A DNA stretch of 64,000 nt from Henriciella sp. (GTDB lineage: Bacteria; Pseudomonadota; Alphaproteobacteria; Caulobacterales; Hyphomonadaceae), in the NCBI RefSeq assembly GCF_029936995.1, contig NZ_JAPYRE010000007.1, positions 124,001-188,000 of the forward strand, given 5' to 3'. Under the pieces are notes generated by a model that had not been told where the DNA came from, ran no database searches, and saw only the letters and a list, made by a program, of their open reading frames with translations. This document shows positions 9,033 through 17,661 of this stretch, piece after piece. The translations under genes and the position numbers were made by a program. The first letter of the stretch is position 1; each line of letters begins with the position of its first letter.

Positions 9033-10229
9033 CTAGAGCCCGAGGATCATCTTGGTGATGATGTTGCGCTGGATTTCGTTGGAGCCGCCATAGATCGACG
9101 TCTTGCGCATGTTGAAATAGCTCGGGGCCGCCTGGTGAGCGTAATCCGGTCCGATCGGGAACTCGTTCGAGCCGTCTTCCGGAAAGCCGCGGAAATACGG
9201 GTGGCCGTAATGGCCAACAGCTTCCAGTGTCAGCTCTGTCAGGCGCTGCTGGATCTCGGTGCCCTTGACCTTGAGAATGGAGCTTTCCGGCCCCGGACCC
9301 TTGCCTTGGGCCTCGCCGGCGAGCGTGCGCAGCTCAGTGAACTCAAGCGCTGTGAGGTCGATTTCAAGCTGGCCGATCTTGCGGATGAAATCGTCATCCT
9401 GGATCAGCGGCTTGCCTTCAAGCAGTTCTGTCGAGGCAATGTTGCGCAGCCGCTCGACGCCGCGCTTGGAGCGGGCCACGCCAGCAATGCCGGAGCGTTC
9501 ATGCGCAAGCAGGAACTTGGCGTAGGTCCAGCCCTTGTTCTCTTCGCCGACAAGATTCTCGACCGGCACGCGGACATCGGTCAGCCAGGTTTCGTTGACC
9601 TCGACACCGCCATCAATCGTTTTGATCGGTTTTACTTCAATGCCGGGCGTATTCATGTCGGCGAGGATGAAGGAAATGCCTTCCTGTGGCTTGGACGCGT
9701 TCGGGTCCGTGCGGCAGAGGAAGAAGCCCCAGTCGGCGTGCTGGGCCAGTGTCGTCCAGGTCTTCTGGCCATTGATGACATAGTGGTCACCATCACGTAC
9801 GGCAGTTGTTTTCAGCGAGGCGAGGTCAGAACCGGCACCCGGCTCTGAATAGCCCTGGCACCACCACACCTTACCTTCGCGGATACCCGGCAGGTGCCTG
9901 GCCTTCATCTCCTCGGAGCCGAAAGTGTAGATCACCGGACCGACCATCGAGGCACCGAAAGGCAGCGGCATGATCGTGTCCATGCGGGCATTCTCTTCCG
10001 ACCAGATATATTTCTGGGTCGGCGTCCAGTCCGTACCGCCATACTCTTCCGGCCAGGATGGCACAGACCAGCCCTTTTCGCCGAGGATCCGGTGCCAGGC
10101 GAGCATGTCATCCCGGCTCAGGTCCTCACGCAGGCCAACGCCGCGCAGGCGCTCAGGATAGTTTTCCTCGATGAAGGCCCGGACCTCCTTGCGAAACTCG
10201 ATTTCCTCCGGGGTGAATTCCAGATTCAT
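9033..10229 (-). CDS. acyl-CoA dehydrogenase
   Basis: The ATG at 10227-10229 (MNLEFTPEEIEFRKEVRAFI) has GAGGA at good distance and begins exactly where family similarity begins; the longer frame to 10316 adds unrelated residues. About 398 residues, with a flavin-binding segment WCQGYSEPGAGSDLASLKTT and the C-terminal motif IYGGSNEIQRNIITKMIL. It is an FAD enzyme oxidising an acyl-CoA to the 2-enoyl-CoA. It is the first gene of a unit continuing into the second dehydrogenase at 8916. A palindrome lies 71 bases upstream of the start. Confidence 0.92.
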   Translation of the reverse strand: MNLEFTPEEIEFRKEVRAFIEENYPERLRGVGLREDLSRDDMLAWHRILGEKGWSVPSWPEEYGGTDWTPTQKYIWSEENARMDTIMPLPFGASMVGPVIYTFGSEEMKARHLPGIREGKVWWCQGYSEPGAGSDLASLKTTAVRDGDHYVINGQKTWTTLAQHADWGFFLCRTDPNASKPQEGISFILADMNTPGIEVKPIKTIDGGVEVNETWLTDVRVPVENLVGEENKGWTYAKFLLAHERSGIAGVARSKRGVERLRNIASTELLEGKPLIQDDDFIRKIGQLEIDLTALEFTELRTLAGEAQGKGPGPESSILKVKGTEIQQRLTELTLEAVGHYGHPYFRGFPEDGSNEFPIGPDYAHQAAPSYFNMRKTSIYGGSNEIQRNIITKMILGL

Positions 10230-10299
10230 GGCTTGATCCTCACGATTGTCTTTTTTGGTCTGTTGCCGCCCTTGTGCCTGCATGATGCAGCGAAAGCAA

Positions 10300-10317
10300 G
10301 TTGACGCGCACGTCAAC
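10300..10317. promoter_or_regulatory. palindromic operator GTTGACG-N4-CGTCAAC upstream of the acyl-CoA dehydrogenase
   Basis: GTTGACG (10300-10306) and CGTCAAC (10311-10317) are perfect inverted repeats with a CGCA spacer. The spacing and sequence recall operators of MerR-type LiuR or TetR-type regulators of branched-chain and fatty acid catabolism in proteobacteria; that match is from memory. It sits between cobT and the acyl-CoA dehydrogenase operon. Confidence 0.5.
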
Positions 10318-10355
10318 GTAAGCTGTGTCGCACCCCGCCGCGAAGCGGCAGGGTA

Positions 10356-11354
10356 TCAGCTTGAAGGCTGGCCGAGGAATGGCGCACAGGCGGTCTGCAG
10401 AACGCCGACGGCAGCAGCCGATCCCATACCTCCGCCTGTGTTGAATTCAAATGGCAGGAGCGGGCGCATACCGATGCGCTCAAGTGCGGCCTCATGCGCC
10501 GGACGCTTGGTGACGTGTCCCGGCAGAACATGCGCCACGGCTTCCGGATTGAGAGCATGTACAATCCCGGCGGCAATCGTTGTCGCAAATCCATCCAGAA
10601 CTACAGGAACAGACTGGATGCGCGCCGCCAGGATCGCCCCGACACAGGCGGCAAGTTCCCTCCCCCCGAGACAACGCAGCGCCTCCAGTGGATCGTCGAG
10701 ATGACCGCGATGCTTCCTCAGGGCCATATTGACCAGTTCAGTACGCGCCGTACTGACATCCTTTGGCGTATGCGGGCCGGGGCGCACCCAATAGTCAGGT
10801 GTGCCACCATATAGCGCACAGGCCACCGCGGCCGCCGAAGTGCCTATCCCGGCGCCAAGGACACCAAGCGCAAGAACATCCGGCTGGCCCTCCAGCGCCT
10901 CGAAGCCATAAGCGATTGTCGCAGCACATTCGCGCTCACTCATCGCGGGGGCCTCGGTAAAATCGGCTGTCGGCTGGTCGAGGGCCATTTCGAAAATGCG
11001 GATATTGGCACCGACCTGTGTGGCGATCGCCGAAAGCGGGGCCTTGCCACCGCGCAGCGAATCGACCCGGGATTTTGTGCTTGCATCACTGGAGAGCGAG
11101 ATCTTGTCCCCGACAATACCATGCGCGCCAGCAAACAGGGCAAGCGTCGCATTCTCGATACGCGGAGGGTAACGCCCCTGCCAGCTGGCCAGCCATTCGG
11201 CAGCCTCTCCGAGACGGCCAAAATCACCGTCGCGCCCCATCTCGAGTAGTGCTTCGCGCACCGACCGGGACGGGGCTTCATTAGGTTCGAGATGGCGCAT
11301 TGCCAGATCGCGGACATCATCGAATGGCGTTGCAGAAGATGCTGCGTCGCTCAC
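10356..11354 (-). CDS. cobT: nicotinate-nucleotide--dimethylbenzimidazole phosphoribosyltransferase
   Basis: 332 residues. CobT transfers ribose-5-phosphate from nicotinate mononucleotide to 5,6-dimethylbenzimidazole to make alpha-ribazole-phosphate for the lower ligand of cobalamin. Seen: LFAGAHGIVGDKISLSSDAS (early phosphate/base region), LGVLGAGIGTSAAAVACALY, and the C-terminal catalytic segment MRPLLPFEFNTGGGMGSAAA. The reading starts with GTG (MSDAASS) behind GAGG. No other cobalamin genes adjoin it. Confidence 0.9.
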   Translation of the reverse strand: MSDAASSATPFDDVRDLAMRHLEPNEAPSRSVREALLEMGRDGDFGRLGEAAEWLASWQGRYPPRIENATLALFAGAHGIVGDKISLSSDASTKSRVDSLRGGKAPLSAIATQVGANIRIFEMALDQPTADFTEAPAMSERECAATIAYGFEALEGQPDVLALGVLGAGIGTSAAAVACALYGGTPDYWVRPGPHTPKDVSTARTELVNMALRKHRGHLDDPLEALRCLGGRELAACVGAILAARIQSVPVVLDGFATTIAAGIVHALNPEAVAHVLPGHVTKRPAHEAALERIGMRPLLPFEFNTGGGMGSAAAVGVLQTACAPFLGQPSS

Positions 11355-11457
11355 GGGCCTACCTCACACGTCAGAATTGGCGCAAAGCGCCTGAAACACC
11401 AATTGAAGTCAATGAAAGATTCGTGATTTTTTCCTATCAATACCATATTCAGCTTCT

Positions 11458-11682
11458 ATGCAGGACAGTATGCAGGTACGCCCTAAAGCCATCGAGACCC
11501 CCTGCCGCCAGGTTTGCGCCGTGGACGGGCAGACAGGACTATGTCTCGGCTGCGCCCGCACACTAAAGGAAATTGGCGGCTGGTCCGGCTTGAGCGATGC
11601 TGAACGCCGGGCTGTCATGCAGGAGCTGGATCAGCGCATGGACAGGTTGAAAGCACTCGGCAAGCTCGGGCCTGAGGCATGA
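11458..11682 (+). CDS. DUF1289 family protein
   Basis: 74 residues with the family cysteine pattern CRQVCAVDGQTGLCLGCART, four cysteines that suggest a metal or iron-sulfur site, followed by WSGLSDAERRAVM. Function is unknown; the family is common in proteobacteria. The start could be the second Met four codons in. Its stop overlaps the start of the protease gene (ATGA), so the two are translationally coupled. Confidence 0.8.
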   Translation: MQDSMQVRPKAIETPCRQVCAVDGQTGLCLGCARTLKEIGGWSGLSDAERRAVMQELDQRMDRLKALGKLGPEA

Positions 11683-12215
11683 GTGTGCGCATCGGCTCCA
11701 TGCTGCTCAGCGCCTGTGCGGTGGCGGGTGCCGTGGCTGTCTTCGTCGCACCAAAACTGGATGAGGCGTCAAAGGACGATACCGCGGCCACATCTGGCGA
11801 AACGGTCAACACTGCCACGCCCGCAGGCGAGAAAGAATCCCGGCCACGCCAGGCCGTTCTGTCGATCCGTGATGACGGACATTACTGGGCACGCACACTG
11901 GTCAATAGTAAAGCCAGTGTGGACTTCATGGTCGATACGGGGGCAAGCACAGTCGCTCTGACGCAGGAAGACGCCCGCAAGATGGGCTTCGATCCCGAAG
12001 CGCTGGACTATAAATGGGAAATCCGCACAGCCGGCGGTGTGACCTATGGTGCAAGCGTCGTGATCGAATCAATCAAGATCAACCAGGTCCATATCAGGGA
12101 TGTGAGCGCCATGGTCCTGCGCGAGGATCTCACCCAGTCCCTTCTCGGCATGAGCTTCCTGCGTGAGCTTTACTCCTACGAGTTCCGCGGCGACCGGCTG
12201 ATCATCCAGCAATAG
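11679..12215 (+). CDS. membrane-anchored retropepsin-like aspartic protease
   Basis: 178 residues: a single N-terminal membrane segment (about residues 5-25), a linker, then a clan AA aspartic protease domain with the catalytic motif VDFMVDTGASTVALTQEDAR at about 88-107. The later conserved stretch is QSLLGMSFLREL. Members of this family have one Asp per chain and act as dimers, probably in the periplasm. It shares an ATGA overlap with the DUF1289 gene and overlaps the convergent TauE gene by 14 bases. Confidence 0.85.
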   Translation: MSVRIGSMLLSACAVAGAVAVFVAPKLDEASKDDTAATSGETVNTATPAGEKESRPRQAVLSIRDDGHYWARTLVNSKASVDFMVDTGASTVALTQEDARKMGFDPEALDYKWEIRTAGGVTYGASVVIESIKINQVHIRDVSAMVLREDLTQSLLGMSFLRELYSYEFRGDRLIIQQ

Positions 12216-13026
12216 TCTTCCAGATCATCCGCGCCGACACGACGACCAGAAGGATGCCGAACAGCTTCCTCAGGAGCGCCGCATCCAGCTTGTGCGCAAG
12301 CGCCGCGCCGAGCGGGGCCATCGTGACGGTGAAGGTCGAGATGAGCAGAAAGGCTGGCGCGTTAACGTGGCCAATCGAGAAAGGCGGCAGACCTTCCTTG
12401 CCGATGCCGTTGGCGACCGCCATCATCGCGCCGGGAAAGCCGATCGCCACGCCAAATCCGGCCGCTGTCGCCACAGCCTGATGGATCGGGCGGCCACACA
12501 CCGTCATCAGGCTGACCCCGAACGTACCCCCGCCAATCCCCATAATGGCCGAAAGTGCACCGAGCACGCCGCCAAGCCCGATCCGCGGCGTCCCTTTGGG
12601 CAGGTCGTCGGCCAGTTTCCAGGTCGGGCGGCCGAAATAGAGCTGCATGGCGAGGATAAGCAGCATGGCCCCGAAGAAGAAAGTCAACGCGTCCTTGGAC
12701 ACAAAGCCTGCAATGAGCTGGCCGAGGATAGCGCCGAGCATGATCCACGGCGCCCAGCCGCGGATAATCGCCCAGTCCACCGCCCCACGTCGGTTATGCG
12801 CCATGACGGAACGCATGGACGTCAGAATGATTGTGGCAAGCGAGGTTGCCACCGCGACGTGCATGGCCGTTTCGCCGTATCCGAGTGCGGTGAACAGGAA
12901 ATAGAGCACAGGAACGATAATGGCGCCGCCGCCAATTCCGAAGAGCCCGGCTGCCAGTCCGGCGGTCATGCCAGCCAAAACAAGCGAAACAATCAGGACG
13001 CCATACTGGGAAACAAATTCCGCCAT
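12202..13026 (-). CDS. TauE/SafE-family membrane permease
   Basis: 274 residues, about eight hydrophobic segments. The family glycine-rich repeats are visible as LFGIGGGAIIVPVLYFLFTA and IMGIGGGTFGVSLM, the two pseudo-symmetric halves. These proteins export sulfite, sulfoacetate or related anions. The ATG overlaps the TGA of the truncated dusA gene, so it probably depended on the dusA promoter, which is now gone. Confidence 0.85.
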   Translation of the reverse strand: MAEFVSQYGVLIVSLVLAGMTAGLAAGLFGIGGGAIIVPVLYFLFTALGYGETAMHVAVATSLATIILTSMRSVMAHNRRGAVDWAIIRGWAPWIMLGAILGQLIAGFVSKDALTFFFGAMLLILAMQLYFGRPTWKLADDLPKGTPRIGLGGVLGALSAIMGIGGGTFGVSLMTVCGRPIHQAVATAAGFGVAIGFPGAMMAVANGIGKEGLPPFSIGHVNAPAFLLISTFTVTMAPLGAALAHKLDAALLRKLFGILLVVVSARMIWKTIAG

Positions 13027-13868
13027 CAGGCCGGGACGCTTTCACGGGTGACATGCGATAGCGCTTCATCAAGCACTTCAAGGCCCGCGCCGGATCTGAC
13101 CGCCTTTTCAGAGAGGGTCCGTCGCCAGGCACGCGCGCCGGGCTGACCGGAGAAAAGCCCCAGCATGTGACGCGTCATGGATGACAATTTTACACCCGCT
13201 TCAAGTTGCCCGGCCATATAGGGCCGGTAGGTCTCAAGCGCGGCGAGACAAGTGGACATATCAACCGTGTCGTCGCCCTTGCCCGTTTCGATCAGGTGAT
13301 CGGCGCACGTCAGCAGGCCCGGTGTCTGGTAGGCGGCTCGGCCAAGCATGACACCATCGAATGTCTTCATATGGGCTTCGGCCTCTTCCAGCGTCCTGAT
13401 ACCACCATTGAGAATGATCGTGAGGTCTGGGCGCCTGGCCTTCAGATCTGCGACAAGGCCATAGTCCAGCGGAGGAATGTCCCGGTTCTCCTTCGGGCTC
13501 AAGCCCGAAAGCCAGGCTTTGCGCGCATGTACGGTGAACACGTCACAGCCTGCATCGGCCACCCTGTCGACAAAGCCGAAAAGCGTCTCACGGGGCGGGT
13601 CTTCATCGATGGCGACACGGCATTTCACGGTGACGGGAATGGAGACCGCAGCGCGCATCGCCGCGACGCAGGCAGCAACCGTATCGGGCTCCTGCATGAG
13701 GCAGGCCCCAAACCGTCCGGACTGCACCCTGTCGGACGGGCAGCCGCAATTGATGTTGACCTCGTCATAACCGAACTCTTCGGCAATCCGGCTGGCCTCG
13801 GCCATCTTCTGCGGATCGGAGCCACCAAGCTGCAGGACAACCGGATGCTCGTCCGCGCTGAAGGCGAA
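13026..13868 (-). pseudogene. dusA: tRNA-dihydrouridine synthase A, 5' end lost
   Basis: The frame encodes most of DusA: HPVVLQLGGSDPQKMAEASR, NINCGCPSDRVQSGRFGACL (the catalytic Cys is in NCGCPSDRV), then GYDVFTVHARKAWL-like and IILNGGIRTLEEA FMN-binding segments. It reduces uridine to dihydrouridine in tRNA D-loops. Similarity continues upstream of the first Met (13805) to about FSADEHPVV near 13868 and then stops; about 60-70 N-terminal residues, including the early FMN-binding part, are absent. The junction is with a foreign ubiquitin-like gene on the opposite strand. Confidence 0.88.
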
Positions 13869-13925
13869 TCCGTGAAGGTCAAAAAGGATATGATCTTCAA
13901 TGTCACAGCAACTGATAAGTCGTAG
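13860..13925 (+). pseudogene. 3' remnant of a multiubiquitin-type gene
   Basis: In frame and ending at the TAG at 13923-13925, the sequence reads GESVKVKK then DMIFNVTATDKS. This is the characteristic last segment of bacterial multiubiquitin proteins, remembered as ending in (K)xGxIFNVTATxKS. Everything upstream in this frame is antisense dusA. The remnant overlaps the start of the E1-like gene by 26 bases, an arrangement expected of an intact operon. About 22 codons survive. Confidence 0.75.
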
Positions 13926-15087
13926 TCCGGATCTGCAGGCCCTTTTCGACGACGGCTATGAGCTGTCAGTTGTGGCGGGGCATCTTGTGGTCAGCAATGT
14001 GCCATATGTGGCACACGATAAGTCTATCAAGCGTGGAACGCTCGTTTCCACCTTGGCCCTTTCTGGAAACCAGACTGCTCCCCCAAGCACTCATGTTATG
14101 AAGTTTTCCGGCGATCATCCTTGTGACAAGAACGGACACCCCTTGAAAGGAATCGTCAATGGGCAAGGCCGGACAAATGTCGGGGACGGGCTCGTGACCA
14201 ATTTGAGCTTCTCTTGCAAACCAACTGAGACTGGCAAGTACGCTAACTACTATGACAAAGTGACAACGTATGTCGGAATGATCTCGGGACCGGCCGAAGT
14301 CATTGATCCAGCAGTCACTGCACAGACTTTCGCGGTAACCGAAGCGGCGGATGACGACACTCCGTTTAAATATATCGATTCCGCGTCAAGCCGAGCTGGC
14401 ATTTCAGCCATCAGTGATACGCTCAAATTCTCAAAGGTCGCGATTGTGGGCCTTGGGGGAACGGGATCTTACATCCTCGATTTGGTGGCCAAGACGCCGG
14501 TCGGTGAAATACATCTCATCGACGGTGATGAGTTCATGCAACACAATGCTTTTCGGGCGCCAGGCGCTGCATCGATTGAACAACTTCGAAGGCGCCAGAA
14601 AAAAGTCGACTATCTAGCTGAAGCATACGGCGCGCTGCGCAACGGGATCGTGCCACACGCGACCTATTTGACCAAAGAAAATATATCGCTCCTCGAGGGG
14701 ATGGATTTTGTTTTTGTGGCTGTAGATAAAGGTCAGGTGAAGGGTGCGATAGCTGATAAACTTGACGCCGACGGCGTTGCTTTCATCGATGTGGGTATGG
14801 GTATTAGCATTGTCGATGAAGCGCTTTTTGGGGTGGTTCGGACAACGACAAGTTCCCCGCAACAAAGATCTCATTTTGAAAAATGCGTAAATCTGAGCGG
14901 CAACGACGCGGATGACGCTTATCGCCAAAACATTCAAATTGCCGATCTCAATGCGTTAAACGCAGCGTTGGCGGTCATGCGCTGGAAGAAGCTAGTTGGC
15001 TTCTACGTAGACCTAGAGCACGAGCATCAGTCCAACTTCACCATCGACGGAAATATCATAACGAACAGTCATTTTCATGAAGCATAA
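13900..15087 (+). CDS. E1-like DUF6791-ThiF adenylyltransferase
   Basis: 395 residues. The N-terminal half (about 1-165) matches DUF6791: RSPDLQALFDDGYELSVVAG, KRGTLVSTLALSG, STHVMKFSGDHPCDKNG. From about residue 178 a ThiF/E1 fold follows, with the nucleotide-binding VAIVGLGGTGSYILDLV (184-190 core) and HLIDGDEFMQHNAFRAPGA. The D-x-D, N and R of the adenylation site are present. The conserved C-terminal region is NIQIADLNALNAALAVMRWK. Cysteines are at 75, 106 and 329; none can be assigned as catalytic by eye. It should activate a ubiquitin-like C-terminus, yet its partner is reduced to a remnant. The A+T-rich codon use differs from its neighbours. Confidence 0.88.
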   Translation: MSQQLISRSPDLQALFDDGYELSVVAGHLVVSNVPYVAHDKSIKRGTLVSTLALSGNQTAPPSTHVMKFSGDHPCDKNGHPLKGIVNGQGRTNVGDGLVTNLSFSCKPTETGKYANYYDKVTTYVGMISGPAEVIDPAVTAQTFAVTEAADDDTPFKYIDSASSRAGISAISDTLKFSKVAIVGLGGTGSYILDLVAKTPVGEIHLIDGDEFMQHNAFRAPGAASIEQLRRRQKKVDYLAEAYGALRNGIVPHATYLTKENISLLEGMDFVFVAVDKGQVKGAIADKLDADGVAFIDVGMGISIVDEALFGVVRTTTSSPQQRSHFEKCVNLSGNDADDAYRQNIQIADLNALNAALAVMRWKKLVGFYVDLEHEHQSNFTIDGNIITNSHFHEA

Positions 15088-15472
15088 GACCATCCAGCAC
15101 CAATTTGTGGAAGCTATACCCAACCGCATTGAGCGCGACATACTCTATGTATCTCTTGAGTTCGCGACAGCTGTCCATTTGTGCCAATGCGGCTGCGGGT
15201 TGGAAGTCGTCGCGCCGCTCAGCCCAACAGACTGGAGAATGACATTCGATGGTGTGTCGGTCTCCTTACATCCATCAATCGGAAACTGGAGTTTCCCCTG
15301 CCGATCACACTACTGGATTAGAGGTGGCCGAATACAATGGGCGAGCGACATGCCAAACTCTCAGATTTCTGGCATTCGACAAGCGGATAAGAAGAATAAA
15401 AAACAAGCGTTTGAACGCCAAGCTTGGCACAAGCGATTGTGGTCGCAAGTACTTAGATTATTTAATAATTAG
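15077..15472 (+). CDS. DUF6527 family protein of ubiquitin-like operons
   Basis: 131 residues. The ATG overlaps the end of the E1-like gene by 11 bases. Seen: HQFVEAIPNRIERDILYVSL, a metal-binding-like CQCGCG at about 37-42, LSPTDWRMTFDGVSVSLHPS and IGNWSFPCRSHYWIRGG. These are the strongly conserved blocks of DUF6527, which regularly follows DUF6791-ThiF genes. The biochemical role is not established to my knowledge. The tail (from about residue 100) is lysine-rich and unconserved. Confidence 0.82.
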   Translation: MKHKTIQHQFVEAIPNRIERDILYVSLEFATAVHLCQCGCGLEVVAPLSPTDWRMTFDGVSVSLHPSIGNWSFPCRSHYWIRGGRIQWASDMPNSQISGIRQADKKNKKQAFERQAWHKRLWSQVLRLFNN

Positions 15473-15813
15473 TTTGGCGTATTCAGGTTGACCGACGAAT
15501 AGAAAACTCTTTCTGCCAACTGCAATGCGCCGCACACTGCATTTGATAACATTGTTGCTGAACTCCCCCTAGGTCGACGGAAAAATTTGGCAGACGTGTC
15601 AGTGCATCCCGGATTACCTGTTCTGGGACGGACTTGGACTCGACCCGAGCCGACTATTGTCTATGCCCGTTTTAAAACGCACCCAGTAGTGGATATAAGC
15701 GCGCCTACTGGATCCCTCATCGACGCTTCTGTATACCTCGCTAATATCTGCAATCGGGATTCTTCTGTCATCAGCGCAGCAATCTCAGTCATTACGCCTG
15801 ATAACGCATAGTA
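15473..15813. other. A+T-rich intergenic stretch without recognisable genes
   Basis: About 340 bases after the DUF6527 gene. A short plus-strand frame (15587-15811) shows no family resemblance and no convincing ribosome site. The composition resembles the ubiquitin-like genes rather than the G+C-rich transporter on the right, so this is probably the tail of the acquired segment. No att-like repeat of the tRNA-Leu end was found here by eye. Confidence 0.5.
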
Positions 15814-17661
15814 TTACTGCGACTTACGCTCGTGCTTCTCCCTCCCCCGCCACATCTCCGCATACACGTCGCCCGCCGCCAGCAGTGCCTCATGCCTCCC
15901 CCGCTCGACAATCCGCCCGTCCTCCAGCACCAGGATCTGATCGGCCCCCGCAATCGTCGACAGACGGTGCGCCACGACAATCGATGTCACCCCAGCCGCG
16001 GCGCCTGCGAGATTGGCCGCGATCCCGGCCTCGGTGCGCGTGTCGAGCGCAGAGGTCGCTTCGTCCGCCAGAAGCAGGCCCGGCCGCCTCAGCAGCGCCC
16101 GCGCAATGGCGACCCGCTGCTTCTCACCACCTGAAAGATGCAGCCCACGCTCGCCGACCAGGGTGTCATATCCATCCGGCAGCCGGCCCGCCAGCGTGTC
16201 CAGCCGTGCCATGCGTGCGGCCCACTCGACCTCATCCACCGCTTCCTCGCCTGCCGGAAAGGCGATATTGAAAGCCAGCGTCTCGTTGAACAGAGTCGTG
16301 TCCTGCGGAATGACCGCGATCATCCGTCTCAACTCGTCCAGCGGATAGTCTGCCAGCGGAACACCGTTCAGCAGGATCTGCCCGGCATCCGGTTCATGAA
16401 ACCGCATCAGCAGGCGCAGGATGGATGACTTGCCCCCGCCAGACGGCCCGGCAAGGGCCGTGGACGTCCCCGGCGCAATGTCGAAACTCACCCCGTCCAG
16501 CACCTTGCGCATGCCATCATAGGAAAAGCTCACCGCCTCGAACCGCACAGACAGGGCTTCCTCACGGACGACGCTGGCCCCGTCACGACCAGAGGAATTT
16601 CCGCGTTCCGTATCCTCTCCGAGCAAGTCCAGCAGGCGCTCGACAAAGGCCACCCCCTGCCCGATGTCCCGGATCCCGAACCCCAGCCGTTCCAGCGGCT
16701 GGACCAGCTGGATCATATAGGCATTGACGAGAACAAAATCTCCGACGCTCATCGCGCCCGCCTGAACCTGCGACAGCGCCAGCCAGAGCGTCACACCAAG
16801 CCCACCTGAAAAGATCAGCGCGACCAGAACCCCGTTGAGGAGCCGGGCCCGGTAGAAGCCGCGCCAGGCACGCTGGACCCCCGCCAGGCGCTGGTCATGG
16901 CGCCCCGTGACGAGCGGCTCACCAGTATAGGCCTTGATGGCTTCGACATTCAGGAGATTGTCGGCAAGGCCTGCATTCGCGCCAATCCGGGCCGCCGACA
17001 CGTTCCGGCTGGCCGCTAGCACCCGCCGCGCGCCATGGGTGAACACAATCCCATAGGCGAGGATGCAGACCGCGAACACAGCCAGGAAGACCGGATCGAA
17101 GAAACCCGCCAGGATGACGGCGATCACCGCGATCTCGATAACCCCCGGCAGAAGCGTGAACAGGCTGTGCTGCAAGAGCAACCTGTAGCCCTGCAAGCCG
17201 TTTTCGAGAATCTGGAGCGTCGCCCCCGTCGTCTGCCTGAGGTGATAGCCCATCGGCAGAGCCAGGACATGCGCAAGCATCTTGCGGCTGAGCCGCCGGC
17301 TGATGGACTGGTCGGCCGCGCCGAACAGGAAAGTGCGTCCCTCGCCGGTCAGCCGCCCCAGCCCCAGCGCCCCGACATAGAGCCCCAGAACGGCAAGCGC
17401 GGGCAGATAGAGCTCAGCCCCGAAAGCGCCCTGCTCCTCATCTCCAAGGCGGTCGATCAGAATCTTCAGTGCGACCGGGGCCAGGGCGGCAAGCAGGGCA
17501 GCCAGGACAACACACAACAAGGCGGCTGCGAGGGCCAGGAGATCCCGCCGAGTGGCAACAGAGCGGAAAGCCACGAAGCTTTCCCGCAGCGTTTTGCGGC
17601 GGATCTGTCGGTGTTCCTTGTCCATGGCCATACCGGTTATGAGTGGCCAGTATGATAGCAC
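15814..17661 (-). CDS. Atm1/HMT1-like ABC exporter (fused permease and ATPase)
   Basis: About 603-615 residues. Six-helix membrane domain (about 35-330), including the Atm1-type loop GYHLRQTTGATLQILENG and SVGDFVLVNAYMIQLVQPLE. The ATPase domain carries Walker A GPSGGGKSS, Q-loop VIPQDTTLFNETLAFN, signature LSGGEKQRVAIARAL, Walker B LLLADEATSALD and H-loop VAHRLSTIAGADQ. Atm1-type proteins export glutathione-linked or metal-sulfur compounds. The ATG at 17623-17625 (MDKEHRQ) is an alternative start; neither has a clear ribosome site. Confidence 0.88.
   Translation of the reverse strand: MLSYWPLITGMAMDKEHRQIRRKTLRESFVAFRSVATRRDLLALAAALLCVVLAALLAALAPVALKILIDRLGDEEQGAFGAELYLPALAVLGLYVGALGLGRLTGEGRTFLFGAADQSISRRLSRKMLAHVLALPMGYHLRQTTGATLQILENGLQGYRLLLQHSLFTLLPGVIEIAVIAVILAGFFDPVFLAVFAVCILAYGIVFTHGARRVLAASRNVSAARIGANAGLADNLLNVEAIKAYTGEPLVTGRHDQRLAGVQRAWRGFYRARLLNGVLVALIFSGGLGVTLWLALSQVQAGAMSVGDFVLVNAYMIQLVQPLERLGFGIRDIGQGVAFVERLLDLLGEDTERGNSSGRDGASVVREEALSVRFEAVSFSYDGMRKVLDGVSFDIAPGTSTALAGPSGGGKSSILRLLMRFHEPDAGQILLNGVPLADYPLDELRRMIAVIPQDTTLFNETLAFNIAFPAGEEAVDEVEWAARMARLDTLAGRLPDGYDTLVGERGLHLSGGEKQRVAIARALLRRPGLLLADEATSALDTRTEAGIAANLAGAAAGVTSIVVAHRLSTIAGADQILVLEDGRIVERGRHEALLAAGDVYAEMWRGREKHERKSQ

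Noticed and set aside
15587-15811. 74-codon plus-strand frame after DUF6527 considered as an extra gene of the ubiquitin-like operon
   Set aside because: No ribosome site, a gap of over 100 bases after DUF6527 and no similarity to E2, protease or Ubl families.
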